A stretch of 64,000 nt of DNA, from contig NZ_BAUC01000003.1 in NCBI RefSeq assembly GCF_000474215.1, positions 1-64,000 of the forward strand, written 5' to 3'. Under the pieces are notes generated by a model. That model searched no databases. It was not told the origin of the DNA and saw only the letters and a list, made by a program, of their open reading frames with translations. Both the position numbers and the translations under genes were made by a program. Numbering within the stretch: position 1 is the first letter of the stretch; each line of letters starts with the position of its first letter. Source of the DNA: Edwardsiella hoshinae NBRC 105699 = ATCC 33379. GTDB taxonomy: Bacteria > Pseudomonadota > Gammaproteobacteria > Enterobacterales > Enterobacteriaceae. Below, one piece after another: positions 48,666-58,053 of this stretch.

Positions 48666-50084
48666 CTACGCTGCCTGTAGTGTGCCCTGACGAAACTTAC
48701 GCTGATAAACCAGCGAGGTCAGAACAATCGGTACCACCACGGCGATGATCATCGCCAAGGCATAAACCGGCCAGTAGATTGGTTGGATCGAGAGGATACC
48801 AGGCAAGCCACCTACGCCAATCCCATTCGCAAGGACGCCATTCAAGCCACACAGCAAACCGGCTAGCCCGGAGCCGATCATCGCGCACAGCATGGGGAAG
48901 CGGTACTTCAGGTTAATCCCATACATGGCCGGTTCGGTCACCCCCAGATAAGCCGAAATCGCCGCAGGAACCGAAATCTCACGCTCATTGCGCTTGCGGC
49001 TACAAATGATAATGCCGACCACCGCAGAAGCTTGGGCGATATTCGACAGAGCGATTAACGGCCACAACGGCGTTCCCCCCATGCTCTGGATCATCTGCAT
49101 GTCGATAGCCAAGGTAGTCTGGTGTCCCCCGGTGATCACCAGCGGGGCATACAGAAAGCCAAACAGCGCCGCCCCCACCGGGGCGAAACTGCCGGTCATC
49201 AAATGACGTACCGCAAACGCCACCCCATCACCGATCCAACGCCCAAAGGGGCCGATCAGCGCATGGGCTAAAAATACCGACAGGATCAGCGAACACACTG
49301 GAACCACCACCAGATAGAGATAATCCGGCACGATCCGCTTAAGGCGTGTCTCAATGAAGCCAAGGGTCAAACCGGCTAACAGCGCCGGAATCACCTGGGC
49401 CTGATAGCCCACCTTGGCGATGGTAAACAGGCCAAAATTCCACACTTCAGGCACCTGACGTCCCAGCATATAGGCGTTCATCAATTGGGGAGAAACCAGG
49501 GTGATACCCAGCACGATCCCCAGAATGGGCGAGCCCCCCATCTTCTTCACCGTGGACCAACAGATCCCCACCGGCAGGTAGAAGAAGATGGCCTCACCGA
49601 TCAGCCACAAGAAATCATAAGCCGTTTTCAACACCGGGTAGATTTGGGCCAGAGTCTGACCGTTGCTCATCGGCAAATCGCCAATCACATTACGAAAACC
49701 CAGGATCAGGCCACCACTGATCAAGGCCGGTAGTAAGGGAAAGAAGATCTCGGCGAAATGGGAAATCAGACGCTCATACCACTTCATATTCTGACGCGCA
49801 GCCCGCTTCGCCTGATCTTTATCGGCAGAATCGAGCCCCGTTGTTGCTAGCAATGCCCGGTAGTAATCGTCGACATCCGTGCCAATTACTACCTGGAACT
49901 GCCCTGCATTGGTAAAGCATCCCTTAACCATCGGCAGCGCTTCTATCGCCTGTGGATTGGCCTTCTCAGGCCGATTCAACACAAAACGTAGACGAGTAAT
50001 ACAGTGGCTAACGGTCGCAATATTTTCACGACCGCCAACCAGTTGGATCAGTGTATCAATATCTTGCTGATTAACTTTTTTCAT
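48666..50084 (-). CDS. treB: TreB, trehalose PTS permease EIIBC
   Basis: TreB imports trehalose as trehalose 6-phosphate. The 472-residue protein has an N-terminal EIIB domain with the phosphocysteine at residue 28 (VSHCITRLRFVL) and a C-terminal EIIC domain of about ten membrane segments with GITEPAMYGIN-type motif (GVTEPAMYGINLKYRFP). It has no EIIA domain, so it probably relies on the glucose EIIA (Crr), as in E. coli. Confidence 0.95.
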   Translation of the reverse strand: MKKVNQQDIDTLIQLVGGRENIATVSHCITRLRFVLNRPEKANPQAIEALPMVKGCFTNAGQFQVVIGTDVDDYYRALLATTGLDSADKDQAKRAARQNMKWYERLISHFAEIFFPLLPALISGGLILGFRNVIGDLPMSNGQTLAQIYPVLKTAYDFLWLIGEAIFFYLPVGICWSTVKKMGGSPILGIVLGITLVSPQLMNAYMLGRQVPEVWNFGLFTIAKVGYQAQVIPALLAGLTLGFIETRLKRIVPDYLYLVVVPVCSLILSVFLAHALIGPFGRWIGDGVAFAVRHLMTGSFAPVGAALFGFLYAPLVITGGHQTTLAIDMQMIQSMGGTPLWPLIALSNIAQASAVVGIIICSRKRNEREISVPAAISAYLGVTEPAMYGINLKYRFPMLCAMIGSGLAGLLCGLNGVLANGIGVGGLPGILSIQPIYWPVYALAMIIAVVVPIVLTSLVYQRKFRQGTLQAA

Positions 50085-50153
50085 AAAGAGGCCCCGTATC
50101 CAAGGTAGTTACGACCTGGCGTCAGGCTATCCCCTTTGGGGTGAAAGAAAAAT

Positions 50154-50165
50154 GGGAACGTTCCC
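50154..50165. promoter_or_regulatory. TreR operator
   Basis: GGGAACGTTCCC is a perfect 12-bp palindrome, 70 bp before the treB start and after the treR stop. It has the form expected for a LacI-family operator for TreR. Confidence 0.85.
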
Positions 50166-50215
50166 GATCATTGGCCGAGATCACAAATATTCGTCTAATT
50201 TATGATCAGAGTGAA

Positions 50216-51163
50216 TTAGGCCAGACGCCCAGGGATCACTATTTGGCGCACCTCGGTGCGGCCATTGATCTGCGCCAACAGCTGCTTCGCGGCCTGTCGT
50301 CCTGCCTCGGCATAACCGGGGTCAACGGTAATGATTTCGGGATGTAGAAACTGCATCAACGGCGTATTCCCCACGCTGGCCAACTGTAGGGAGGTAAGCT
50401 GCTGCTCTTGGAGGTATTTACTGGCACCGAGCGCCAGACTATCGGTGGCACATACCAGAGCGCTAGTCGCCGGCGTGATGACATCCGCCACCGCATCATA
50501 TCCCTGCTTCATCGCCAACCCTGGCAATGTGGCTCGCGGAGTCAGATGATTTTTATGACAAAACTGACAATATGCCTGATAACGACGCAAGCCGGTCGTC
50601 ACATCGCTGGAGGGGACGCCCAGAAAACTAATATGACGATGCCCCTGCTGATACAACCGCTGCATCAGCATGACAATCGCCCCCTCGTCATCGTAGCAAA
50701 CCGAGGAGAAGCCATCGGCATCACGTGCCAGCATCACCAACGAGGACTGCCATGCGGCCAACAATCGCTCATCTACGCCGCTGAAACCGAACAGGATCAC
50801 GCCGTCGACACAGCGGCGACGCAGCATGCCAAGGTGCTCGGCGACTTTATCTGGCGAAAACTGGCTCTCCATCATGATCGGATCATAACCATGCGCGTAG
50901 AACACCGGCAACATCGTCTGTATCACCAGATTTTCCGACAAGGAATCCAAGCGGGTCACGATGATCGCCACCACTTTATCACTCTGGCTACGCATCGCCC
51001 GGGCAGAGCGCGACGGCGCGAACCCTTGCTGCTTCATGATGGCCTCCACCCGTTCGCGGGTGGCGGGATTAACCCCACTCTCCTGATTCAGCACCCGTGA
51101 TACGGTGGATTTACCCACACCACTGAGCCGGGCAATATCTTTAATCGTCAGCCGCTTCTGCAT
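50216..51163 (-). CDS. treR: TreR, trehalose operon repressor
   Basis: This is a LacI-family repressor of 315 residues from ATG 51163 (MQKRLTIKDIARLSGVGKSTVSRVLNQESGV), the E. coli length; upstream codons of the open frame are not conserved. The N-terminal helix-turn-helix is followed by a hinge (SRSARAMRSQSDKVVAII) and a periplasmic-binding-like ligand domain sensing trehalose 6-phosphate. It precedes treB on the same strand. Confidence 0.95.
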   Translation of the reverse strand: MQKRLTIKDIARLSGVGKSTVSRVLNQESGVNPATRERVEAIMKQQGFAPSRSARAMRSQSDKVVAIIVTRLDSLSENLVIQTMLPVFYAHGYDPIMMESQFSPDKVAEHLGMLRRRCVDGVILFGFSGVDERLLAAWQSSLVMLARDADGFSSVCYDDEGAIVMLMQRLYQQGHRHISFLGVPSSDVTTGLRRYQAYCQFCHKNHLTPRATLPGLAMKQGYDAVADVITPATSALVCATDSLALGASKYLQEQQLTSLQLASVGNTPLMQFLHPEIITVDPGYAEAGRQAAKQLLAQINGRTEVRQIVIPGRLA

Positions 51164-51650
51164 CCTGGATATCCTTGCTGTACAACCTAACCCATGCCCG
51201 TTCATGCTACCCAACACTGACACAATGAGCAAAAGCTTGTCATCTACTGGCCTCCGTTCATGGGAGAAGGCGTAAACAGCGAAAGATCAAGCGCGGCACG
51301 ATCGTATAGCGTGATGTCTTTAGGCAACTCCGTAGCGTGATCACACGGCGCATCACCGTCCGTGAGCGGGGGAAAACTAGCAAGTAAGAGGCGTGCGACG
51401 CCTTCTGGCGTCCTGGGGGGAGAGCCGGATCAGGTGACGCCAAACAGTGTAAGCGCCAAAGGTGTGAGAGCAGACGGATAATTTAACGCGCTGCCAAGCG
51501 CCATTATCCCTCTCTGCCCGCGCCGGCCCTCGTCAGCCAGCGCGTGCTCTCTTGGTCTGAATGACATAATTCATAAAGTAATTTAATAATTGCACATTAC
51601 AATACATGATAATTAATATTTCATTTCAAACGGAAATTAATTAGAGATAT

Positions 51651-51674
51651 AAAAAACCCGCCGGAGGAGGCGGG
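51651..51674 (-). terminator. Strong orphan terminator on the minus strand
   Basis: Read on the minus strand, CCCGCC-TCCTCC-GGCGGG is followed directly by TTTTTT (51656-51651), a textbook intrinsic terminator. No gene lies upstream on that strand, so it may end a small RNA starting around 51700-51800. Confidence 0.75.
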
Positions 51675-52216
51675 CAAAATCATAACGCAACATATGTTTT
51701 TTCCATAAAATCAAACCGTTGGCATTATTCACATAAAATATTCAATTATCAATTCTCAAGTCGCAAATATAATTATCTCGAAATAACGAGTGCGCAATGC
51801 GGCAGTAATAAAAATGTGATGCAGATCTAAAATAATACATTAATTTGATGTCAGGTGTCGTTTCCTAAAACGATAATCACCTTGATTTATTACACTATAA
51901 ATACGGACTCGGATTAGTCTGAACCTGTGTTTTTCACCCCCATGTTCAGAGCGTTATTGAATAAAGCGCCCGTCCGCTGGATCGGCAGTCTCCGCGCTCG
52001 GTACTTCTCGCCAACGCTGACAACGCAGGAGCCAGACGATATTCCGCATCATCACTTGGCACACCGCGCTAACCAGCCATGACGTTAACGTCGCTTCCCT
52101 CTGATAACGTATTATGTGGCTAGCAACCGTATTTCCCCCTGTCCCGCCTCGTGTTTCACACCCGGTGCAGTCTACGCGACAGGCGTCATGCCGCCCCTAA
52201 TCGAGCATGTTTGCTT

Positions 52217-52232
52217 TGTGATCATTGTCACA
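52217..52232 (+). promoter_or_regulatory. CRP site upstream of DMT transporter promoter 3
   Basis: TGTGA-TCATTG-TCACA matches the CRP consensus exactly. It lies 39 bp before the ATAAC-N6-GTCAT dyad and about 121 bp before the -24 GG, nearly the same as at promoter 1. Confidence 0.85.
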
Positions 52233-52271
52233 AAACACACGACATCTCCGCATCTTATTTGAGGCGCAATG

Positions 52272-52287
52272 ATAACGAAAATGTCAT
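52272..52287 (+). promoter_or_regulatory. Candidate activator-binding dyad of promoter 3
   Basis: ATAAC-GAAAAT-GTCAT differs from ATAAC-N6-GTTAT by one base and is 66 bp before the GG of the -24 element (64 bp at promoter 1). Confidence 0.6.
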
Positions 52288-52351
52288 CATCCGCGTTAGA
52301 TGACGACCTTGGCTAATAAACAAACCCATTAAATTCAACAAGATGAAAAGA

Positions 52352-52368
52352 TTGGCATGAGATATGCT
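52352..52368 (+). promoter_or_regulatory. Sigma-54 promoter 3 (second DMT transporter)
   Basis: TTGGCATG-AGAT-ATGCT has GG (52354-52355) and GC (52366-52367) separated by 10 bp. It lies about 45 bp before the start codon. Confidence 0.82.
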
Positions 52369-52410
52369 TTTTCCTGGCCGCATTATTTCTTATAACATAG
52401 CGACTGATAT

Positions 52411-53343
52411 ATGGCTTCCATATCTAAAGACAAAAAAACAGCATATTTACTGCTTATCGTTTTATGGCTCGTTTGGGGCAATTTTTGGGTGGTATCAAAA
52501 AACGCCCTCCCTCTGATGGGCGGCGTATGGATGTTAAGCCTATTCAAGATCGGCGGGGGTGTCGTTGCATTATTTATCGTACTATTTATCAAAAGAAAAA
52601 GCGTATCCATGGCGCCGCCGCCATTTATCCCGACCCTATTGTATGGCTTGACACAAACGACCGGCTTTACCGCGTTTGCGGTTTTTGCACTCACACATGG
52701 CGGCGCGGGTAAAGTATCCGTATTGGTTTACTCAATGCCAATTTGGGTGATTTTACTGAATGTTTTGGTGTTAAAGCAAAGAATCGCCATCACTCAAGGG
52801 ATCAAACTGTTGATTCCAATCATCGGCTTTGTGATTGTTGTTGCACCATGGAATATTAATGACAGCAAGCAAATCCTCTCTTCATTGATGGCATTATCAA
52901 GCGGGTTGTCATGGGGGATCAGCGTACTCATCCTCAAATGGATCCTTAAAAAGAACCCGGCAACGAATGTATTGAACCTGACATCATGGCAGATGCTTTA
53001 TGGAACCGTGCCTTTGCTGTTTTTAGCCTGGTATATGCCTCATAGCCCAATGGTGATTAATCAAACATTCGTGTTCTCATTCCTTTACGTTTCGGTCATT
53101 GCTAGCGCAATCGGCTGGCTTTGTTGGGCCTCAATTGCCAGTAAGTTGCCTGCCAATATAGCCGCGATCAACTCATTGGCCGCCCCCGCGATTGCGATGG
53201 CATCAGGTATGATCTTTTTGGGTAACATGCTATCCATCAGAGACTTGATTGGTGTCGCACTCATTTTTGTTGGCATTGTCATCATCTTTGTATTTCCTAA
53301 AAAGGAAAACCAAAGAAAAACTGACGCCGCAGCCAATAACTAG
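52411..53343 (+). CDS. DMT/EamA family transporter (copy 2)
   Basis: This 310-residue, ten-helix transporter is a close paralogue of the product of 20027-20968, with the same helices and loops and mostly conservative changes; the C-terminal tails diverge. No clear Shine-Dalgarno lies before ATG 52411, but the N-terminus (SKDKKTAYLL) aligns with copy 1. Its sigma-54 promoter, dyad and CRP site match those of copy 1 in order and spacing. It is isolated from the catabolic operon, between tre and yijO. It probably carries the same or a related substrate. Confidence 0.85.
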   Translation: MASISKDKKTAYLLLIVLWLVWGNFWVVSKNALPLMGGVWMLSLFKIGGGVVALFIVLFIKRKSVSMAPPPFIPTLLYGLTQTTGFTAFAVFALTHGGAGKVSVLVYSMPIWVILLNVLVLKQRIAITQGIKLLIPIIGFVIVVAPWNINDSKQILSSLMALSSGLSWGISVLILKWILKKNPATNVLNLTSWQMLYGTVPLLFLAWYMPHSPMVINQTFVFSFLYVSVIASAIGWLCWASIASKLPANIAAINSLAAPAIAMASGMIFLGNMLSIRDLIGVALIFVGIVIIFVFPKKENQRKTDAAANN

Positions 53344-53589
53344 GTATGTCGTGTGGCTCAACGCGCCCGCGGCCTGCTGCATCCCGCAACGGCGAGCATG
53401 TCGCCACACGTTTTAGCACAGCGTGGAGCGAGGATGAATGCTGGACACGCGTTCCACGCCGGCATCTGGACACCGCATTATCCACTGGCTGACGAATCAG
53501 TCATTGCTCCCCAGGCTGCGCTTTTAGGTGTGGCCTTTTTTCATTATCAACGTTACTGTTTCTCTCTCTGCGCTCAGCAAAGGATTAAC

Positions 53590-54438
53590 ATGTATCACGA
53601 CGTCAGCCATCAGCTCTCCCGCCTTATCACTGGCCCTACAGCGCTACACCAGATCTATTTTGCCAACACTGGCGGCCTGACGCCGGAACTGGCTTACCAG
53701 GTCAGTTTCCCCCGGCTGGAGATAGTGCTGGAGGGCGAGTTTGCTGATAGCAGTATCGGCGGCGCTGACATTCCTCTAATGGCCGGTGATGTCCTATACG
53801 TTCCGGCGGGGAGCTGGAATTTCCCACGCTGGCAAACGCCGGTGACGACGCTCAGTATCCTGTTCGGTAAACAGCAACTGGGTTTCAGCATCGTTCATTG
53901 GGATGGCAAGCAGCATCAAAACCTGACGAAGCAGAATGTTGCTCGACGCGGGCCGCGTATCGGCGCATTCCTGCTGCATACGCTTAATGAGATGCAGATG
54001 CAGCCTCAGGAGCAGCAAACCGCCCGTTTAATTGTCGCTAGCCTGTTAAGCCATTGCCGCGACCTGTTGGGCAGCCAGATCCAAACCGCATCACGCAGCC
54101 AAGCGCTGTTTGAGGCCATCCGCGACTACATCGACGATCATTACGCCCGTCCTCTTACCCGGGAGTCGGTCGCGCAAGCGTTTTATATTTCACCCAATTA
54201 TCTTTCTCATCTGTTTCAAAAAATAGGAACCATCGGCTTTAACGAATACCTGAACGCTACGCGTCTAGAGCATGCCAAGACGCTGCTGAAAGGCTACGAT
54301 CTGAAGGTGAAAGAGGTGGCGCACAGCTGTGGGTTTGTCGACAGTAACTACTTCTGTCGTCTGTTTCGTAAAAACACAGAGCGTTCGCCGTCGGAGTATC
54401 GTCGGCAGTATCACAGCCAATTGACAGAAAAAAATTAA
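53590..54438 (+). CDS. yijO: YijO, AraC-family regulator next to the frw/pfl genes
   Basis: This 282-residue AraC-type protein has an N-terminal cupin-like region (YQVSFPRLEIVLEGEF, GDVLYVPAGSWNFPRW) and a C-terminal double helix-turn-helix (TRESVAQAFYISPNYLSHLFQK and KVKEVAHSCGFVDSNYFCRLFRK). ATG 53590 with AAAGGA upstream gives the E. coli YijO start (MYHDVS); the open frame extends 79 codons further without support. It is convergent with frwD, overlapping by 4 nt. Control of the neighbouring frw operons is likely but not shown. Confidence 0.93.
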   Translation: MYHDVSHQLSRLITGPTALHQIYFANTGGLTPELAYQVSFPRLEIVLEGEFADSSIGGADIPLMAGDVLYVPAGSWNFPRWQTPVTTLSILFGKQQLGFSIVHWDGKQHQNLTKQNVARRGPRIGAFLLHTLNEMQMQPQEQQTARLIVASLLSHCRDLLGSQIQTASRSQALFEAIRDYIDDHYARPLTRESVAQAFYISPNYLSHLFQKIGTIGFNEYLNATRLEHAKTLLKGYDLKVKEVAHSCGFVDSNYFCRLFRKNTERSPSEYRRQYHSQLTEKN

Positions 54439-54791
54439 TCCAGAATAAGATGGGTGTGTTGGGGGGCAGAAAGGAGTTTACGCACGGCGCTCATCACCCG
54501 CGCAGGATCGCGCAGAAAAGTGCTGATGCCGGACTGGACATAGCAACACTGGCTGAAACGCTCCGCCTCCGCCAGTTCAATATCGGTGAGCAACACCACC
54601 ACATCGGCACAGCAGATCTCCTCTGGCGTTAAATGATTTTCGGTGCCGAGCGCGCCTTGAGTCTCAATCTTAATGTGCCACTTCTCTTGTTGACAGAGCT
54701 TTTCCAACCGTTCGGCGGCCATATAGGTATGCGCGACACCACTCACGCAAGCGGTCACTGCGACCAGATGTCGTACGGGTACCATTGCCAT
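54435..54791 (-). CDS. frwD: FrwD, fructose-like PTS EIIB component 2
   Basis: This 118-residue EIIB of the fructose family has the phosphocysteine at residue 15 (VTACVSGVAHTYMAAE). It is the last gene of the minus-strand operon frwC-frwB-pflD-pflC-frwD, the same order as in E. coli. Confidence 0.9.
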   Translation of the reverse strand: MAMVPVRHLVAVTACVSGVAHTYMAAERLEKLCQQEKWHIKIETQGALGTENHLTPEEICCADVVVLLTDIELAEAERFSQCCYVQSGISTFLRDPARVMSAVRKLLSAPQHTHLILD

Positions 54792-54792
54792 A

Positions 54793-55671
54793 TTAACCTC
54801 CTAGGGTTACCTGAAAACCGGCGCGCTCCGCCATCTCACGCGCTGCCGCCAACGCTGACACCGATGGCGTCGGGACAGTCTTCATCGACCACGTCCGTCC
54901 AAGCAAGCGATATTTTGCATCACCATACCGGTGGAACGGTAGCAGATGGACCTGTTTTATACCCAATGCTGCCAGGAACGCCAACGCTTGCTGTAAATTC
55001 GCGCGAGTGAGTGTATACCCAGGAATTAACGGCAAACGCGGGATGACATTGATCCCTTCCCTGACGAGCAGGCGCAAATTGTCCAGCACTCGCGGCAGAT
55101 TGATATTGAGTACCTCGCACGCCTGAATATCATCCATCATTTTGAGATCGAACAGCACTTCATCGCACGCTTTTGCCAGCAATAACAGGCGGCGAGCGGG
55201 AGCATCGCCAGCGGTTTCGATGGCGCACGGAATCCCCAGCCGCGTCAGCCGCAGTAAAAACCGGCTGGCGAAAGGCGCCTGCATCAACACCTCTCCCCCG
55301 GAGAGCGTTACCCCTCCGCCGGAAGTACGAAAAAAGATCTCATCTTTTAGTACCTCTCGCTCTAGCTCATCCAAGGTAATATCTCGGCCAATACGCTCAA
55401 ACGCCCCGGATGGACACGCATCGGCATCCATCAGGCAGGGCATACAATGCAGGCATTTACTCTCTCGCCGTACCGTCTCAATGCGCGGCGAGATTGACTC
55501 CGGATTCGCACACCATGGGCACGAGTGCGGACAGCCTTTAAAAAAGACCACCGTACGAATACCGTGCCCATCATTCAGCGAATAACGTTGAATATTGAAG
55601 ATGCGCGCGACCTCATCGCTGCGCGGCGCAATAACCTCACAGTTCATGCGCGGTGCGACGAATGATGTCAT
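54793..55671 (-). CDS. pflC: PflC, glycyl-radical-enzyme activase (radical SAM)
   Basis: PflC generates the glycyl radical on PflD using S-adenosylmethionine and an iron-sulfur cluster. It has the radical-SAM CxxxCxxC in FFKGCPHSCPWC, a further Cys cluster (CLHCMPC and CPSGAFE), GGGVTLSGGEVLMQ and CAIETAGDAP. ATG 55671 gives 292 residues, as in E. coli, with a 35-nt overlap into pflD; ATG 55644 is an alternative. Confidence 0.92.
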   Translation of the reverse strand: MTSFVAPRMNCEVIAPRSDEVARIFNIQRYSLNDGHGIRTVVFFKGCPHSCPWCANPESISPRIETVRRESKCLHCMPCLMDADACPSGAFERIGRDITLDELEREVLKDEIFFRTSGGGVTLSGGEVLMQAPFASRFLLRLTRLGIPCAIETAGDAPARRLLLLAKACDEVLFDLKMMDDIQACEVLNINLPRVLDNLRLLVREGINVIPRLPLIPGYTLTRANLQQALAFLAALGIKQVHLLPFHRYGDAKYRLLGRTWSMKTVPTPSVSALAAAREMAERAGFQVTLGG

Positions 55672-57934
55672 CCTGAATCTCCCGCGATAACTCGACAAAG
55701 AAGGCACTGTAACCTGCGACGCGCACCACCAATCCGGCGAAGTCTTGTGGACGGCGTTGCGCCTCCCGTAAGGTTTCGGCATTCACCACATTAAACTGGA
55801 TGTGCTGTAGCTTAAGCTGGGTAAAGGCCCGCAAGAAATCCGCCAGTTTGCGTAACCCGCCCTCGCCATCGAGCGTTGCCGGAGTAAACTTTACGTTCAA
55901 TAAGGTGCCGTTTGAAAGCAGTACGTTATCCAGCTTACTTACCGATTTCAGCACCGCCGTCGGCCCCTGCATATCCTGCCCCCGCATAGGCGACAGACCG
56001 CCGTCAGCCAGTTGCTCGCCGGCCAAGCGGCCATCCGGTGTCGCCCCCACGACGGAGCCTAGCGGCACGTGAGCGGAAACGGTGTAGGAGCCTGGCGTGA
56101 ATTGCCCACCGCGCGGATTACGGTATTTTTCCACTTCTTTACAGTAAAAACGCAACAGTTCAGCGCTGATGTTATCCACATCATCAATATCGTTGCCGTA
56201 TTTTTCAAAGCGATTAATCAGTCTAGCGCGCACTTTTTTGCCTTCTTGCGTGGCAAAGTTCTCTTTTAACACCGACAGTAGCTCATCAAAGCTTAAGCGC
56301 TGCTGGTCGAACACCAGCCCATTTAACGCATGCAGCGCATCGCTCAGATTGGCGATCCCAATGCCCTGTACGCCAGAAAAGTTATAACGAGCACCACCGT
56401 CGGTAATGTCACGGCCCTTATCCAAGCAGTCGCAGATGAACGACGAGAGCAAAGGAACCGGCGCCCAGTCACGATGGCCAATATCGCAGATATTGCTACC
56501 CTCGACCATTAACGTGATGTAGTGGCTAATATTGGCGCGAAGATGCGCCAGCAGCTCTTCATAGGTCAGGGCCGGCTTGCCTTCATTCTCATATAGGCTG
56601 ATCTCCATCACTTTCAACAAGTTGAACATGGCGATGTCGTGCAAGCCGTACGTTCGGCCCGGAATCGACAGCTCCACACAGCCGACCACCGCGTAATCTC
56701 GCGCATCCTCCAGCGACACGCCACGATTTAGAAAAGCGGGTACCACGACCTCATCATTAAAGATCTGCGGAATGCCGGTACCGAGACGAATGGTCTCAGC
56801 TGTTTTCAGCAAGAAAGGGGCGTCAACCAACGTATTAACGCGTACCCCAAGATTTGGCTGCGGCAGTTGTACTCCCTGGTATGCATCGAGGCAGAGGAAG
56901 GAAAGCGCGTTCACCGCGCTGCGTCCGTTCTCGGTCAAGCCACCGAGCAGTGCGGTATATCCTGTTGGGAAGCCGGCGAAATAACGGGCGCTACTGGTGG
57001 AGCGTAACAGAACGATGTCATTGCATTTCACCCATAATGACGCCAGGAGTTCTTGTAAGCAGTCGGGATTTTCCCCCTGAGCCAACGAAGCCTGGTAGAA
57101 CGGCAACATATACTGATCGAAACGCCCCAGCGAGAGCGAGCTAGCGTTAGATTCATACTGCAAAATGATGTTCATGTACCAGAACAACTGGCACGCCTGC
57201 CAGAAAGTCTGTGGCTTGTGCTGCACAATATGGCGGGAGTTGGCGGCAATCGTGAGCAACTCCTGGCGACGCGCCGTATCTGGGCTGTTTTCCGCCATCG
57301 CCTCCGCCAGCACCGCATAACGTAAAATGTGGTTTTGTGAAGCCTCAAGCAGCAACAACGCCGCCTGATAAAAGTGGTTATCCGGCTGCCGTTGGCGGTG
57401 GCATCGCAACTGTGTTACCAGCGCGCCGAGTCCCTGATTCAAGAGGCGCGGATAATCAATAATGATATGCCCCTGCCCTTTATCGGTCTGGTTAATACTA
57501 AAAATCTGGCTACTGACCGCAGCCTTTACCTCATCGGTCATCTGGGCATTGATGAAATCCTTCATTGCGCGTTTTTCCCAGTAGGGAAACAACACCTCCC
57601 GATAAAGACGCTTATCGTCGTCGCTTATCGCAAAACGGTCCTGCGGACGTGTCGGAAACTGATCCAACTCGTTCAACAGCCAGTAGGGGTCCATCTCCGG
57701 CGACATAATGCCCGCGCGCGGCTTAACGGTACGGTTCCCGGCAATCAGCTCTTCATCACGGATCGCGATCGCGACATGCTCAAGGATATACGCCGTCGCC
57801 TTCGCTCGACGCAAAATAGCGGGTTCGCCCTCCGTCTGCCGATGGCTGGCGGTATACAACAGCGCCCGCTCCAGTGAAATCTCACGATCATTTTGGAATA
57901 GCGCATGTTTTAAACGTTGGATGCGATTGCTCAT
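55637..57934 (-). CDS. pflD: PflD, glycyl radical enzyme
   Basis: This 765-residue glycyl radical enzyme has the same length as E. coli PflD. The radical glycine is Gly741 in VVRVAGYSAFF and the active-site Cys lies in YAVVGCVELSIPGRTYG. It is not pyruvate formate-lyase itself (the CC motif is absent). As I recall, recent work on the YbiW/PflD group gives a lyase or ring-opening role on 1,5-anhydroglucitol 6-phosphate, whose product FsaB and GldA would then process; this assignment is from memory. The gene appears intact although its PTS and reductase partners are damaged. Confidence 0.92.
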   Translation of the reverse strand: MSNRIQRLKHALFQNDREISLERALLYTASHRQTEGEPAILRRAKATAYILEHVAIAIRDEELIAGNRTVKPRAGIMSPEMDPYWLLNELDQFPTRPQDRFAISDDDKRLYREVLFPYWEKRAMKDFINAQMTDEVKAAVSSQIFSINQTDKGQGHIIIDYPRLLNQGLGALVTQLRCHRQRQPDNHFYQAALLLLEASQNHILRYAVLAEAMAENSPDTARRQELLTIAANSRHIVQHKPQTFWQACQLFWYMNIILQYESNASSLSLGRFDQYMLPFYQASLAQGENPDCLQELLASLWVKCNDIVLLRSTSSARYFAGFPTGYTALLGGLTENGRSAVNALSFLCLDAYQGVQLPQPNLGVRVNTLVDAPFLLKTAETIRLGTGIPQIFNDEVVVPAFLNRGVSLEDARDYAVVGCVELSIPGRTYGLHDIAMFNLLKVMEISLYENEGKPALTYEELLAHLRANISHYITLMVEGSNICDIGHRDWAPVPLLSSFICDCLDKGRDITDGGARYNFSGVQGIGIANLSDALHALNGLVFDQQRLSFDELLSVLKENFATQEGKKVRARLINRFEKYGNDIDDVDNISAELLRFYCKEVEKYRNPRGGQFTPGSYTVSAHVPLGSVVGATPDGRLAGEQLADGGLSPMRGQDMQGPTAVLKSVSKLDNVLLSNGTLLNVKFTPATLDGEGGLRKLADFLRAFTQLKLQHIQFNVVNAETLREAQRRPQDFAGLVVRVAGYSAFFVELSREIQDDIIRRTAHEL

Positions 57935-58053
57935 AAAGAACCTCGGTGGGCATACTGATTGCCGAATAGCGCCGTGAATGTCGTATCGGGCCTACATGCA
58001 CTCACCCTGTAGCACCGATACGCTGGCACCCAGCGCCAGCAGGTAGCTTAACG

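Larger units (their letters stand above)
51164..52410. other. Long intergenic region with orphan terminator and transporter promoter
   Basis: No protein gene is recognised in 1,247 bp. It holds a strong minus-strand terminator (51651-51674), an inverted repeat TCTGAAC/GTTCAGA (51918-51950), and at the right end the CRP site, dyad and sigma-54 promoter of the second DMT transporter. The stretch 51560-51900 is markedly AT-rich. Confidence 0.55.
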
